46,104 nucleotides of DNA from Eubacterium sp. (GTDB taxonomy: Bacteria > Bacillota > Clostridia > Lachnospirales > Lachnospiraceae). How positions within the stretch are numbered: position 1 is the stretch's first letter; every line of letters starts with the position of its first letter. The DNA lies in assembly GCA_024698585.1 (NCBI GenBank), contig JAILRB010000025.1, positions 1-46,104 on the forward strand, read 5' to 3'. Both the position numbers and the translations under genes were made by a program. Below are positions 8,041 to 15,699 of this stretch, in pieces. Below the pieces are notes generated by a model that worked only from the letters and a program-made list of their open reading frames with translations, did not search any database and was not told where the DNA came from.

Positions 8041-8214
8041 CTTCAATCTGAAGCAAGCATTATATTTCAATTATTTAATTCTATACCGCCCCCGCTTCAC
8101 AAATTCGCGCTGAAACAGACGGTATATTTCAATATTTTCATTCTGTACCGCCCCCGTTTCACAAATTCGCGCTGAAACAGACGGTATATTTCCTAATTTC
8201 TATTCTATACTGCC
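8041..8214. repeat. 62-bp tandem repeat array with nested hairpins
   Basis: About 2.8 units with an exact 62-bp period (TATATTTC at 8061, 8123 and 8185; ACCGCC or ACTGCC at 8085, 8147 and 8209). The two central units are nearly identical and the outer ones are diverged or partial. Each full unit folds as nested inverted repeats: TACCG with CGGTA outside, TTCA-type arms (GTTTCA with TGAAAC) inside. The last partial unit ends at the stop codon of the aminopeptidase gene. There are no unique spacers, so this is not CRISPR. It fills most of the 353-base gap between trxA and the peptidase gene. Confidence 0.8.
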
Positions 8215-9594
8215 CTACGCATCCTTCAAGAATGCTTTGTAGCACTTGTAGGTTTCATAAACATCCGCCTTGCTGGTAATTTCCCAAGGTGCATGCATAT
8301 TGAGAACTGCGACACCGCAGTCGATTACTTCCATTCCATACAGGGAAAGAATGTATGCGATTGTTCCACCGCCACCTTTATCGACTTTTCCTAATTCTGC
8401 CAACTGGAACTGTACATTATTTTCGTCCATGATTTTACGAAGTGCTGCCAAATATTCTGCATTGGCATCATTGGAGCCGGATTTTCCTCTGGCACCGGTA
8501 AACTTATTGAATACCACGCCACGACCTAAGAATGATGCACTTCTCTTTTCAAAAGCATCTGCAAACAATGGATCAAATCCTGCGTTCACGTCGGAAGAAA
8601 GCATTCTACTGTTCTTCAGGCATCTGCGAAGGATTAAATCATTGTATGTTCCATTTAAGTTTAATAATTCAGCCACAACGTTTTCAAAGAAATGAGACTG
8701 CATTCCTGTAGCCCCCACACTACCGATTTCTTCTTTATCCACTAACAGGCAGCATGCACTCTTTTCAAGTTTTTCTGCTTCCAGCATTGCAATCAATGAG
8801 GTATAAGAACAAACTCTGTCATCCTGACCATATGACATTACCATGCTCTTATCAAATCCTAATTCTCTTGCACGGCCTGCAGGAACTACTTCTAATTCAG
8901 CAGACAGAAAATCTTCCTCTTCAATATCATAATTCTTCTTCAGAATATCTAATACGCCAAGCTTCACGGCATCCTTTTCTTCTGTGTTCAATGGCATATT
9001 TCCTACTAGTACATCCAGGTTTTCTCCCTCAATGACTTTGGCAGCCTTCTTATCCATCTGGTCTGCTGCAAGATGGATTAATAAGTCGGATACGCAGAAT
9101 ACCGGATCATCTTCTTTTTCACCAATGGCAATTTCCACCACGGTTCCATCCTTCTTTGCAACCACGCCATGAATTGCTAATGGAATTGTTACCCACTGAT
9201 ATTTCTTGATTCCACCATAATAGTGAGTATCCAGATAAGCCATATCATCGGATTCATAAAGTGGATTCTGTTTCACATCCATTCTTGGGGAATCAATGTG
9301 CGCTCCCAGAATGTTCATTCCCTCTTCCAGCGGTTTCTTTCCAATTTGGAATAATGCAACTGCCTTATTCATGTTTACTGCATAAACCTTATCTCCAGTC
9401 TTTAATGCGGCACCTTTTTCCAATGCTTCTTCCAGCGAAATATATCCGGCTTCTTTTGCCTGCTTAACTATTTCCTTTACACATTCTCTTTCTGTTTTGC
9501 ACTGGGATAAAAAGTCAATATAATTTCCATTTAACTGATTTAACTCAGCGACTGCTTTCTCATCGTATGTTGTCCAAACGCTTTTTCTTTCCAT
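8215..9594 (-). CDS. M18 family aminopeptidase
   Basis: Cytosolic zinc aminopeptidase of 459 aa, typical for the bacterial M18 (aspartyl aminopeptidase-like) family, which releases N-terminal residues from peptides as tetrahedral dodecamers. Predicted metal ligands are His and Asp in GAHIDSPR (near residue 98), the DKEEIGSVGATG motif (Glu near 285) and the C-terminal His of HAPWEI (near 435). VSDLLIHLAADQMDKK is typical of the dimerisation segment. ATG 9594 follows GGGAAGG. Promoter at 9659-9686. Instead of a terminator it is followed directly by the 62-bp hairpin repeats. Substrate preference cannot be read from the sequence. Confidence 0.93.
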   Translation of the reverse strand: MERKSVWTTYDEKAVAELNQLNGNYIDFLSQCKTERECVKEIVKQAKEAGYISLEEALEKGAALKTGDKVYAVNMNKAVALFQIGKKPLEEGMNILGAHIDSPRMDVKQNPLYESDDMAYLDTHYYGGIKKYQWVTIPLAIHGVVAKKDGTVVEIAIGEKEDDPVFCVSDLLIHLAADQMDKKAAKVIEGENLDVLVGNMPLNTEEKDAVKLGVLDILKKNYDIEEEDFLSAELEVVPAGRARELGFDKSMVMSYGQDDRVCSYTSLIAMLEAEKLEKSACCLLVDKEEIGSVGATGMQSHFFENVVAELLNLNGTYNDLILRRCLKNSRMLSSDVNAGFDPLFADAFEKRSASFLGRGVVFNKFTGARGKSGSNDANAEYLAALRKIMDENNVQFQLAELGKVDKGGGGTIAYILSLYGMEVIDCGVAVLNMHAPWEITSKADVYETYKCYKAFLKDA

Positions 9595-9658
9595 TTGAAA
9601 TACCTTCCCTTCTGTCTAAAGCTTTTATTAGTTTTACATAAATTCATACTTACTATTC

Positions 9659-9686
9659 ATTATACTAAAAAAGCAGGCATTTTCAA
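9659..9686 (-). promoter_or_regulatory. Aminopeptidase promoter overlapping a terminator
   Basis: TATAAT (9659-9664), 16-bp spacer, TTGAAA (9681-9686). The -35 box lies in the 3' arm of the upstream Nudix terminator hairpin. Confidence 0.6.
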
Positions 9687-9709
9687 TGTTTCCCCATTGA
9701 AAACCCTGC
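9667..9709 (-). terminator. Terminator of the Nudix gene
   Basis: GCAGG...TTTTCAATG pairs with CATTGAAAA...CCTGC (small bulge, loop GGGAAA), then six T. It lies 7 nt after the Nudix stop codon. Confidence 0.85.
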
Positions 9710-9716
9710 ATGCATT

Positions 9717-10181
9717 CTAATATTCCTTGAGGACACTCTCCACCAGTTTTTCCCCTTCATATCGTACCTTTAACGTGAAAAATCTGTCATCCTTCAACAA
9801 CTTGGTAAGGAAAATCTTATCCCCTTCCCAAAGATTTAATTTCAAAAGTTCTTCCTGTGGAATCCACTGTAAATCTCCTTCATCACATTCCTGAAGTTCC
9901 CCGGTAAATCCATCCGCATCAAAAAGATACATGTATTCCGTAATCCATTCGTTGGAAATAAAAGTAATAACACCACGAAGACGATACTCCGTAAGAGTCA
10001 GCCCTGTTTCTTCTCGAACTTCTCGAAGCATACACTCTTCCGGTGTTTCATTTTCTTCAAACTTTCCGCCCACTCCAATCCACTTTCCTTCATTAATGTC
10101 GTTTTCTTTTTTTGTGCGATGAAGCATTAAATATTGCTTATCTTTTTTGATATAACAAAGCGTTGTATTGATATGTTTCAT
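9717..10181 (-). CDS. Nudix hydrolase, MutT-like
   Basis: 154-aa hydrolase of nucleoside diphosphates linked to another moiety, of the 8-oxo-dGTP diphosphatase-like subgroup. The Nudix box runs from Gly39 (GGKFEENETPEECMLREVRE, then ETGL), with all catalytic acidic residues present. The N-terminal LCYIKKDKQYLMLHRTKK and GKWIGVGGKFE are typical of MutT-like proteins; a short C-terminal extension follows. ATG 10181 has GGAAG 8 nt upstream. Its promoter abuts the stop codon of the subtilase gene. The sanitising substrate (8-oxo-dGTP) is inferred from family resemblance only. Confidence 0.9.
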   Translation of the reverse strand: MKHINTTLCYIKKDKQYLMLHRTKKENDINEGKWIGVGGKFEENETPEECMLREVREETGLTLTEYRLRGVITFISNEWITEYMYLFDADGFTGELQECDEGDLQWIPQEELLKLNLWEGDKIFLTKLLKDDRFFTLKVRYEGEKLVESVLKEY

Positions 10182-10206
10182 TAGTCTCTCTTCCTTTTTT
10201 TTCCTA

Positions 10207-10234
10207 ATAATAGCATCTGATAATTATTTGTCAA
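10207..10234 (-). promoter_or_regulatory. Nudix gene promoter
   Basis: TTGACA (10229-10234), 16-bp spacer, TATTAT (10207-10212), starting one base after the upstream stop codon. Confidence 0.65.
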
Positions 10235-10235
10235 C

Positions 10236-11924
10236 CTATAGACTATTCCGCAAACATAACGCCCCCCACCCTGAAATTGGATTGGGAACCATCGTCGTTC
10301 CCGGAAGTCTCCTTGCCCCTCGAATCAGATAAGCCTTCACTTTCTCTCCATACATAAACAGGTCATTTCCCCGAACAATTCCCCATTCCATCATTAGCGC
10401 TGCGCTTCCTGTTACAAAGGGCGTTGCCATTGAGGTTCCTGTCATCCGAGTCAATCCGCCACCAACCGCTGCCGAAACAATCTCTACTCCCGGTGCCACC
10501 AGATCCGGTTTCACCTGATTGGTCTCTCTTAAAAAACCTCTCCCGGAAAATGCTGCTACCGTATCGTTTCTCACATCATAAGCCCCTACAGAAATTACTT
10601 TCAATGAAGTGGAGGGTACTGTCAAAGTCGTGAGAGGCTCCGGCATCAGAAAACCGGTATTTTCATTAACCGCTCTTGTTCCGGGAAGCCACAAATCATA
10701 ATTACCTACCCGGATTCTTTCGGGAAAAATCTGAATTGTCCAAATACCCGGTGTCACATACATTCCCTCCGGGATAAATTCCATATAGATTTCCTGATAT
10801 TTGCTGTAAGGCACTGGCATCCCGTACAAAACCGCAACATTTGTTTGATCAATTTGAAATTTCCGAACCCGTTCCCCCTCCTGAAGAAAATCCGTCCGTT
10901 CCCCCGATGGTGCAATGACCTGAACCACGAACACATCACTAAAATCTTTCCACAACTGAATATTAAATCCCCTTTGAAAATCTGATACTTGGAATTCCAC
11001 TGCCGTTGGGATTCCTTCCTCCACGACACCACCTGCATGGCCAATGCTGTCTCCTTCATTTCCCGTACCAATTTGCACGGAAATCCTATTGTCATTGATA
11101 ACTGAATCCAAGTAAGTATCCAACAAGGAATTTCCATCATGAGAACCATAGGAATTTCCGAAGCTGATATTCAAAGAAAGAGGCATCTGCATCCTTCGTG
11201 CCTCCTGAACAACAAAATCTATTCCTTCCATTAGCCTGCTGGTTCTGGGAAACGAATTATCAGAAGCTGTAGCCATCTTCACAATTAACAGGGCACTTCT
11301 AGTAGCAATCCCCAGATTATCTTCCGGATTTTCTGCGAAATTTCCTGCAGCAATCCCTGCCACATGTGTTCCATGTCCTGTCACATCCCTGCTTGGAACA
11401 ATTTGAAAAGGCTCTGAACTTTCCAGAGCCTTGTTTATTTCATCCTTATCATATATTCTGTCTGTCACCTGATCCCAAAGTTTTACAATTCGTGTCGTTC
11501 CATCCGGATTGCGAAATGCCGGATGGGTGTAATCGATTCCGCTGTCAATCACTCCAACCAGAACACCTTCTCCAGTCAGCCCCAAAGTTCCTTCTACCTG
11601 TACTTCATCAATACAAGATGCCCGTTTTCCTGTAACAACCGAAAACTCCAATGACTTTGGTTTTTCGATGTATATAATTCCCGGAAGACTTGCCAGCGTT
11701 TCAATCCATTCTTCCGCAACTCGAATAATGGCATATCCGTTTTGCAATTCCTTAATCTGAATTCCCGGAATCTCTCTTGCTTCATCGAGACTTTCAAAGC
11801 GGACAATCAATTCCCATTGTGTTCCATTGATTCCTTCCATTAAACTTTCCGATTTTTCCCGTTCTGCTTCCGGTAATTCCAATGCAAGATTTAATTGATT
11901 TTCAATTTTTTCGTTCATGGACAT
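10236..11924 (-). CDS. Csp-like subtilase (S8) germination-type protease
   Basis: 562-aa subtilisin-family protease without a signal peptide. Residues about 30-95 form a prodomain (WELIVRFESL...YIEKPKSL) like that of clostridial CspB, which cuts pro-SleC during spore germination. The triad is intact: Asp near 126 in GVIDSGIDYTHP, His near 186 in GHGTHVAGIAAG, Ser near 496 in GTSMATPFVTGSAAL. A long insert between His and Ser (SVQIGTGNEGDS...FVVQVIAPSGERTDF...) matches the jelly-roll domain of Csp proteases. Lachnospiraceae often carry several such paralogs, so the exact role is uncertain. The start has no clear ribosome binding site; the N-terminal segment (KIENQLNLALELPEAEREKS) looks family-typical, which supports it. 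A sigma-E-like promoter lies just upstream. Confidence 0.85.
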   Translation of the reverse strand: MSMNEKIENQLNLALELPEAEREKSESLMEGINGTQWELIVRFESLDEAREIPGIQIKELQNGYAIIRVAEEWIETLASLPGIIYIEKPKSLEFSVVTGKRASCIDEVQVEGTLGLTGEGVLVGVIDSGIDYTHPAFRNPDGTTRIVKLWDQVTDRIYDKDEINKALESSEPFQIVPSRDVTGHGTHVAGIAAGNFAENPEDNLGIATRSALLIVKMATASDNSFPRTSRLMEGIDFVVQEARRMQMPLSLNISFGNSYGSHDGNSLLDTYLDSVINDNRISVQIGTGNEGDSIGHAGGVVEEGIPTAVEFQVSDFQRGFNIQLWKDFSDVFVVQVIAPSGERTDFLQEGERVRKFQIDQTNVAVLYGMPVPYSKYQEIYMEFIPEGMYVTPGIWTIQIFPERIRVGNYDLWLPGTRAVNENTGFLMPEPLTTLTVPSTSLKVISVGAYDVRNDTVAAFSGRGFLRETNQVKPDLVAPGVEIVSAAVGGGLTRMTGTSMATPFVTGSAALMMEWGIVRGNDLFMYGEKVKAYLIRGARRLPGTTMVPNPISGWGALCLRNSL

Positions 11925-11938
11925 TTTCGTTTTTTCTC

Positions 11939-11966
11939 AGTATATGCACTCGTCAAATAAAATATC
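11939..11966 (-). promoter_or_regulatory. Sigma-E-like promoter before the Csp-like protease
   Basis: GATATT (11961-11966), 14 bp, CATATACT (11939-11946) on the minus strand matches the sporulation sigma-E pattern ATATT-N14-CATANNNT. The leader would be only about 8 nt, which is odd and lowers confidence. Confidence 0.4.
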
Positions 11967-11984
11967 CACATACAGAAATCCCGC

Positions 11985-12902
11985 CTATTTCCTTTTCACT
12001 TTAACCCCTTTCTTAAGCCCCTTTACTATCAGCGACTTATCACAAACAAGCTTCTCTAACTTATTCTGTCCTGTTAAGTCAATAGAAGTCAATTTGTTAC
12101 TCTGACAATATAATTCTGAAAATTCCTCACTAGGATTTTCAACGGTTAAGCTAGTCAATTGATTATGATCGCATCGCAGAATCCAAATAAAATGCGAGCA
12201 AACTCTCAATGTCTTAATCTTATTAAAGGAACAATCCAAAATATTATCAACAGACTCCGCATCCTTTGGCAATTGTTTCAGCTGATTATGGTCGCACCAC
12301 AAATAACCCAGACAAACATCTTCAAAATCCAGACTTTTTAACTTGTTATGACTACAATCAACTCGAATATATCCAAGATTTTTTAATTCTAGTGTTTTCA
12401 TTCCATTGTTATTGCAGGAGAAAAATTCCAACATCTCTACTCCTTCAATATGCAATGCAGAAATTTTGTTATAAGAACAATCAAGCTCCGACAGGTTTTT
12501 TAATTTGTTCACTGAAATTTTTGTAATTTTGTTATAAGAACAATCAAACTCCGACAGTTTTTTTACTTTGTCCACTGAAATTTTTGTAATTTTGTTATCA
12601 CAAACATTAATTGCTTCCAATCCTGATAATGAATTGAAACTAATCTTTCCTTTCAGTTTCTTCTTTTTCCAGGTTATTCTCTCCAATCTTCCGGTTTTCT
12701 TATTCCATCCGTACTGTTTTTTATTATTTATATCACTACTGATTTTTGCACCTCGTTTTTTCTGCACCGATATAATTTTCTGCAGATTCCGTATATCCTT
12801 TGAATTTTTTGTTTTCGCTGACACTCCCTGTGTTGCCACCAAGATGCAACACGCAATGACCATTGAAACAACAAGTCTCTTTAAAATTTTCTTACATCTC
12901 AT
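11985..12902 (-). CDS. Secreted leucine-rich-repeat protein
   Basis: 305 aa beginning MRCKKILKRL with a hydrophobic segment (VVSMVIACCILVATQGVSA) that reads as a signal peptide. From about residue 70 to the end there are roughly ten leucine-rich repeats of about 21 residues of the form L..L.CS.NKI..I.V. Most units carry a Cys before the Asn position (DCSYNKI, WCDHNQL, DCSHNKL). Such arrays mediate protein binding on the cell surface; the ligand is unknown, and there is no sortase motif or membrane anchor. ATG 12902 follows GGGAGG by 8 nt. Two consecutive repeats are nearly identical at DNA level, showing a recent unit duplication. Confidence 0.85.
   Translation of the reverse strand: MRCKKILKRLVVSMVIACCILVATQGVSAKTKNSKDIRNLQKIISVQKKRGAKISSDINNKKQYGWNKKTGRLERITWKKKKLKGKISFNSLSGLEAINVCDNKITKISVDKVKKLSEFDCSYNKITKISVNKLKNLSELDCSYNKISALHIEGVEMLEFFSCNNNGMKTLELKNLGYIRVDCSHNKLKSLDFEDVCLGYLWCDHNQLKQLPKDAESVDNILDCSFNKIKTLRVCSHFIWILRCDHNQLTSLTVENPSEEFSELYCQSNKLTSIDLTGQNKLEKLVCDKSLIVKGLKKGVKVKRK
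12468..12600 (-). repeat. 63-bp internal tandem duplication in the LRR gene
   Basis: Units starting at 12468 and 12531 differ at only a few bases, and the start of a third copy appears at 12594. 63 bp equals one 21-residue leucine-rich repeat, so the frame is kept. Confidence 0.85.
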
Positions 12903-12965
12903 CCCCAAATCCTCCCTTTTGTCATTGATATACTATTGAAACGTCATTTTTCTCAACTTTCTTTC

Positions 12966-13005
12966 AAAAAAACAGAGGTTTCAAAACATTCTTTAAAACC
13001 TCTGT
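12966..13005 (-). terminator. Terminator of the addB-sufB operon
   Basis: ACAGAGGTTT pairs with AAACCTCTGT (12972-12981 and 12996-13005) and is followed on the minus strand by T's (12966-12972), 8 nt after the sufB stop codon. Confidence 0.88.
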
Positions 13006-13013
13006 ATTAATTC

Positions 13014-13931
13014 TTATCTTAAAAATCCATTGACAATCTGTTCTTCTGCTTCTTCTTCAGTCAATCCCAAAGTTTGTAACTTGATGAGCTGTTCCCCTGC
13101 AATTTTTCCGATAGCAGCTTCGTGAATCAAAGAAGCCTCCAAATCATTGGCAGTAATTTCCGGAATAGCACTGATTTTTGCATTATCCATAATGATGGCG
13201 TCACATTCCGAGTGACCATTACATTTAGCATTTCCATTAATGACGGAATAAAATGTCTGCTTAGAATTATCTTTTGCAACGGAACGGGAAATGACATTAG
13301 CACTAGAGCCGTCCCCATCCATATCTACATCAAAGCGGGTTGTTGCAACCTGATTTCCATGGGTCATCAATCGCTCTGTAATCACGATTTTCGCATCCTT
13401 TGCAAGCTTTCCGGTTGTTACACGGTCTGTGGAATCAATTCCTTTAATCTGAACAGTTTCCATTTCCATATAACCGCCTTCTTCGATGTTCACCACAGTA
13501 GTCGGGTTCATGACATTTTCACCGGTGCCTTCCCCCTTACCATAATGCTTTTCCACATATTTTACACGGGCATTTTTCCCAATGTAAAAGGTATGAATTC
13601 CATCATGACGGGAACGCTTATCCCCACCGTTGTGAATGCCACAACCAGCTACGATGAGCACATCTGCCCCTTCTCCAATATGGAAGTCATTGTAGACACA
13701 TTCTTCCAGCCCGGTCTTACTGATAACAACCGGAATGTGAACACTTTCATTCTTTGTTCCCGGTTTGATATAAATATCAATTCCGTCTTTATCGTCCTTT
13801 GTTACAATATCTATATTTTCTGTCGTATTACGACTGTCTTTCTGACTGTTTGCTCGAATGTTATAAGCTCCTGCAGGGATTTCATGAAGCCCTGTCAACT
13901 GCTCAAACAATTCCATTTGTATCTGATCCAT
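13014..13931 (-). CDS. SufB/SufD-like Fe-S scaffold subunit, minimal type
   Basis: 305-aa SufBD-family protein, much shorter than classical SufB (about 470 aa). It holds the beta-helix core (DFHIGEGADVLIVAGCGIHN, FYIGKNARVKYVEKHYG, VTTGKLAKDAKIVITERL) and the C-terminal helical segment with HSECDAII (Cys) and SLIHEAAIGKIAGEQL (His), the conserved cluster-assembly positions. With SufC next to it this is the two-component SufBC pair found in methanogens and Clostridia (also described as SMS, a SUF-like minimal system). It probably assembles Fe-S clusters in the cytosol using ATP hydrolysis by SufC; no SufS or SufU is present here. ATG 13931 follows AGGAGG. Last gene of the operon. Confidence 0.88.
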   Translation of the reverse strand: MDQIQMELFEQLTGLHEIPAGAYNIRANSQKDSRNTTENIDIVTKDDKDGIDIYIKPGTKNESVHIPVVISKTGLEECVYNDFHIGEGADVLIVAGCGIHNGGDKRSRHDGIHTFYIGKNARVKYVEKHYGKGEGTGENVMNPTTVVNIEEGGYMEMETVQIKGIDSTDRVTTGKLAKDAKIVITERLMTHGNQVATTRFDVDMDGDGSSANVISRSVAKDNSKQTFYSVINGNAKCNGHSECDAIIMDNAKISAIPEITANDLEASLIHEAAIGKIAGEQLIKLQTLGLTEEEAEEQIVNGFLR

Positions 13932-13955
13932 CGATTTCCTCCTAGCTTCTCTATC

Positions 13956-14684
13956 CTATGACTGCAACTTTTCGCAGACACCATTTTTTCCCGGGCCTAA
14001 AACCATGGGCATGATTTTTTCTTTGGTACCCCTAGCTTTTACCAATCCATCGGATAACAGAATAATTTCGTCTGCAATATCCAAAATTCTTTCCTGATGA
14101 GAAATAATCAGAATGGAATTTTTATTGTTTTTCTGCATTCTTTCAAATACTTTAATTAAACTGTTAAAACTCCAAAGGTCAATTCCTGCTTCCGGTTCAT
14201 CAAATACGGAAAGTTCTGTTCCTCTGGCAATGATAGTTGCGATTTCAATACGCTTTAATTCCCCACCGGATAAACTTCCGTCTACCTCACGGTTAATATA
14301 ATCCTTTGCGCATAATCCTACCGCAGACAAATATTCGCAGGCTTCCGTAATGGTCAACTGTTTTCCTGCTGCCATACGAAGAAGATCCAACACTTTAATT
14401 CCTTTAAATCGAACCGGCTGCTGGAACGCAAAACTGATTCCCAATTTTGCACGATCGGAAATCGACATATGAGTGATGTCTGTTCCGTTAAATAAAATCT
14501 GACCTTCTGTCGGTTCAAAAATACCAACAATTAATTTCGCCAATGTGGATTTTCCGGAACCGTTTGGTCCGGTAATTGCTACAAACTGATTTACATCTAA
14601 TTTTAAATTCACTCCGTTAATGATATGTTTTTCCTGTCCATTATCATCACGAACGCTGAATTTCACATTCTTTAATTCAAGCAT
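13956..14684 (-). CDS. sufC: SufC-like Fe-S assembly ATPase
   Basis: 242-aa ABC-type ATPase without membrane segments. Walker A is GPNGSGKSTL (near residue 40), the signature is LSGGELKRIEIA (near 139), and Walker B is LSVFDEPEAG (near 165), followed by the SufC-typical GID and a switch His in IISHQERIL. SufC dimerises on SufB/D and powers cluster assembly. ATG 14684 overlaps the end of the upstream S66 peptidase gene by 8 nt, implying translational coupling. The partner sufB follows after 24 nt. The FDEPEAGID segment distinguishes it from transporter ATPases. Confidence 0.9.
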   Translation of the reverse strand: MLELKNVKFSVRDDNGQEKHIINGVNLKLDVNQFVAITGPNGSGKSTLAKLIVGIFEPTEGQILFNGTDITHMSISDRAKLGISFAFQQPVRFKGIKVLDLLRMAAGKQLTITEACEYLSAVGLCAKDYINREVDGSLSGGELKRIEIATIIARGTELSVFDEPEAGIDLWSFNSLIKVFERMQKNNKNSILIISHQERILDIADEIILLSDGLVKARGTKEKIMPMVLGPGKNGVCEKLQS

Positions 14685-15687
14685 ATTTTACTGCTCCCTT
14701 TCCATCTTTACTGGTAATCGTTGCTTTGGCTCCCATAACCATTGGGAACTGTGGACCTTTATGTCCCACATCGGCATCAAAGATTACCGGCACGTCAAGA
14801 TCACCTAAAATCGACATGATTGCCGTCTGGTAATCCTGGTCTATCCAGCTATTATACATCAAAGGACGTCCAAAAACAAATCCCTTAACATTTTTGAAAT
14901 ATCCCTGTTCTTTCATTTGCCAAAGATGGGTGATCAGAACCACATCTTCCATATTGAAACTTTCCAGCACCCAGATAATTCCATCGTCTCCGTATTTTTC
15001 CACGAACTGCTTTCCGCCATCAAATTTCGTGCCCAGTAAAAAGACAATCACATCTAGACAGCCTCCAATCAGACGTCCGGACATTTCAATGGATTCTTCC
15101 CCTCTACCGTTCTTCCAACAAACAGCCTCGTCCTGATAGTATCCCTCCAGACCGGTTTCGTATTCATGACGTTCTCCTTCAAAGAAATCATAGGAATGAA
15201 GTTCCTTAACCGTTCCATCAAGAACGCCTAAATTATCCTTAACCGACTGTCCCCAGGTTTCCATACCAAAGTCACTGAAGTTACTGCCGTAAATCGCAGC
15301 CACATCGCAAGTGGTTACAATGGAATACACCAGACCGGTGTTATCGGAATAGCCCTGAAACCATTTCGGATTTTTCTTGATGGATTCAAAATCTACATCG
15401 GAAAGCATTTCCATCAGGTAGTCTCCTCCTGCCGGAGAAAAAATGGCAGACACCTTCGGATCCTTTACCAATGCATTGAATGCCTTGGAACGTTCCTCTC
15501 CGGTGGCACAACATCCACGCCAGTCAGCAGTGTAGACATTGTCACTCACCTGAACCGAATATCCTTCTTCCGTCAGCTGTTTCACTCCATTCTCAATTCT
15601 TATTTTTTTCAATTCATCCGTAATCCCATTGGATGTTCCGGTCACTGCCAAAACATCTCCTGGCTGAATATTCTTTGGAATAATCAT
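14677..15687 (-). CDS. S66 family LD-carboxypeptidase-like protein
   Basis: 336 aa. S66 serine peptidases include LdcA, which trims D-Ala from muropeptide tetrapeptides during cell-wall recycling, and MccF, which cleaves microcin C. Seen here: N-terminal GDVLAVTGTSNG, the nucleophile region FQGYSDNTGLVYS (Ser near 114), Glu in WVLESFNMED and His in DADVGHKGPQFPM. The oligomer core and length fit the family. ATG 15687 was chosen because AGGTG lies just upstream; an ATG 12 nt earlier overlaps the addA stop codon without a good binding site. It is embedded between addA and sufC in an operon whose members have no obvious common pathway. Substrate uncertain. Confidence 0.87.
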   Translation of the reverse strand: MIIPKNIQPGDVLAVTGTSNGITDELKKIRIENGVKQLTEEGYSVQVSDNVYTADWRGCCATGEERSKAFNALVKDPKVSAIFSPAGGDYLMEMLSDVDFESIKKNPKWFQGYSDNTGLVYSIVTTCDVAAIYGSNFSDFGMETWGQSVKDNLGVLDGTVKELHSYDFFEGERHEYETGLEGYYQDEAVCWKNGRGEESIEMSGRLIGGCLDVIVFLLGTKFDGGKQFVEKYGDDGIIWVLESFNMEDVVLITHLWQMKEQGYFKNVKGFVFGRPLMYNSWIDQDYQTAIMSILGDLDVPVIFDADVGHKGPQFPMVMGAKATITSKDGKGAVKYA

Positions 15688-15699
15688 TTCACACCTCAT

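Noticed and set aside
8041-8214. CRISPR array
   Set aside because: The 62-bp units are contiguous and similar throughout, with no unique spacers and no cas genes.
14677-15687. Microcin C immunity protein MccF
   Set aside because: S66 includes MccF, but nothing in the context suggests peptide-nucleotide antibiotics; the general family name is safer.
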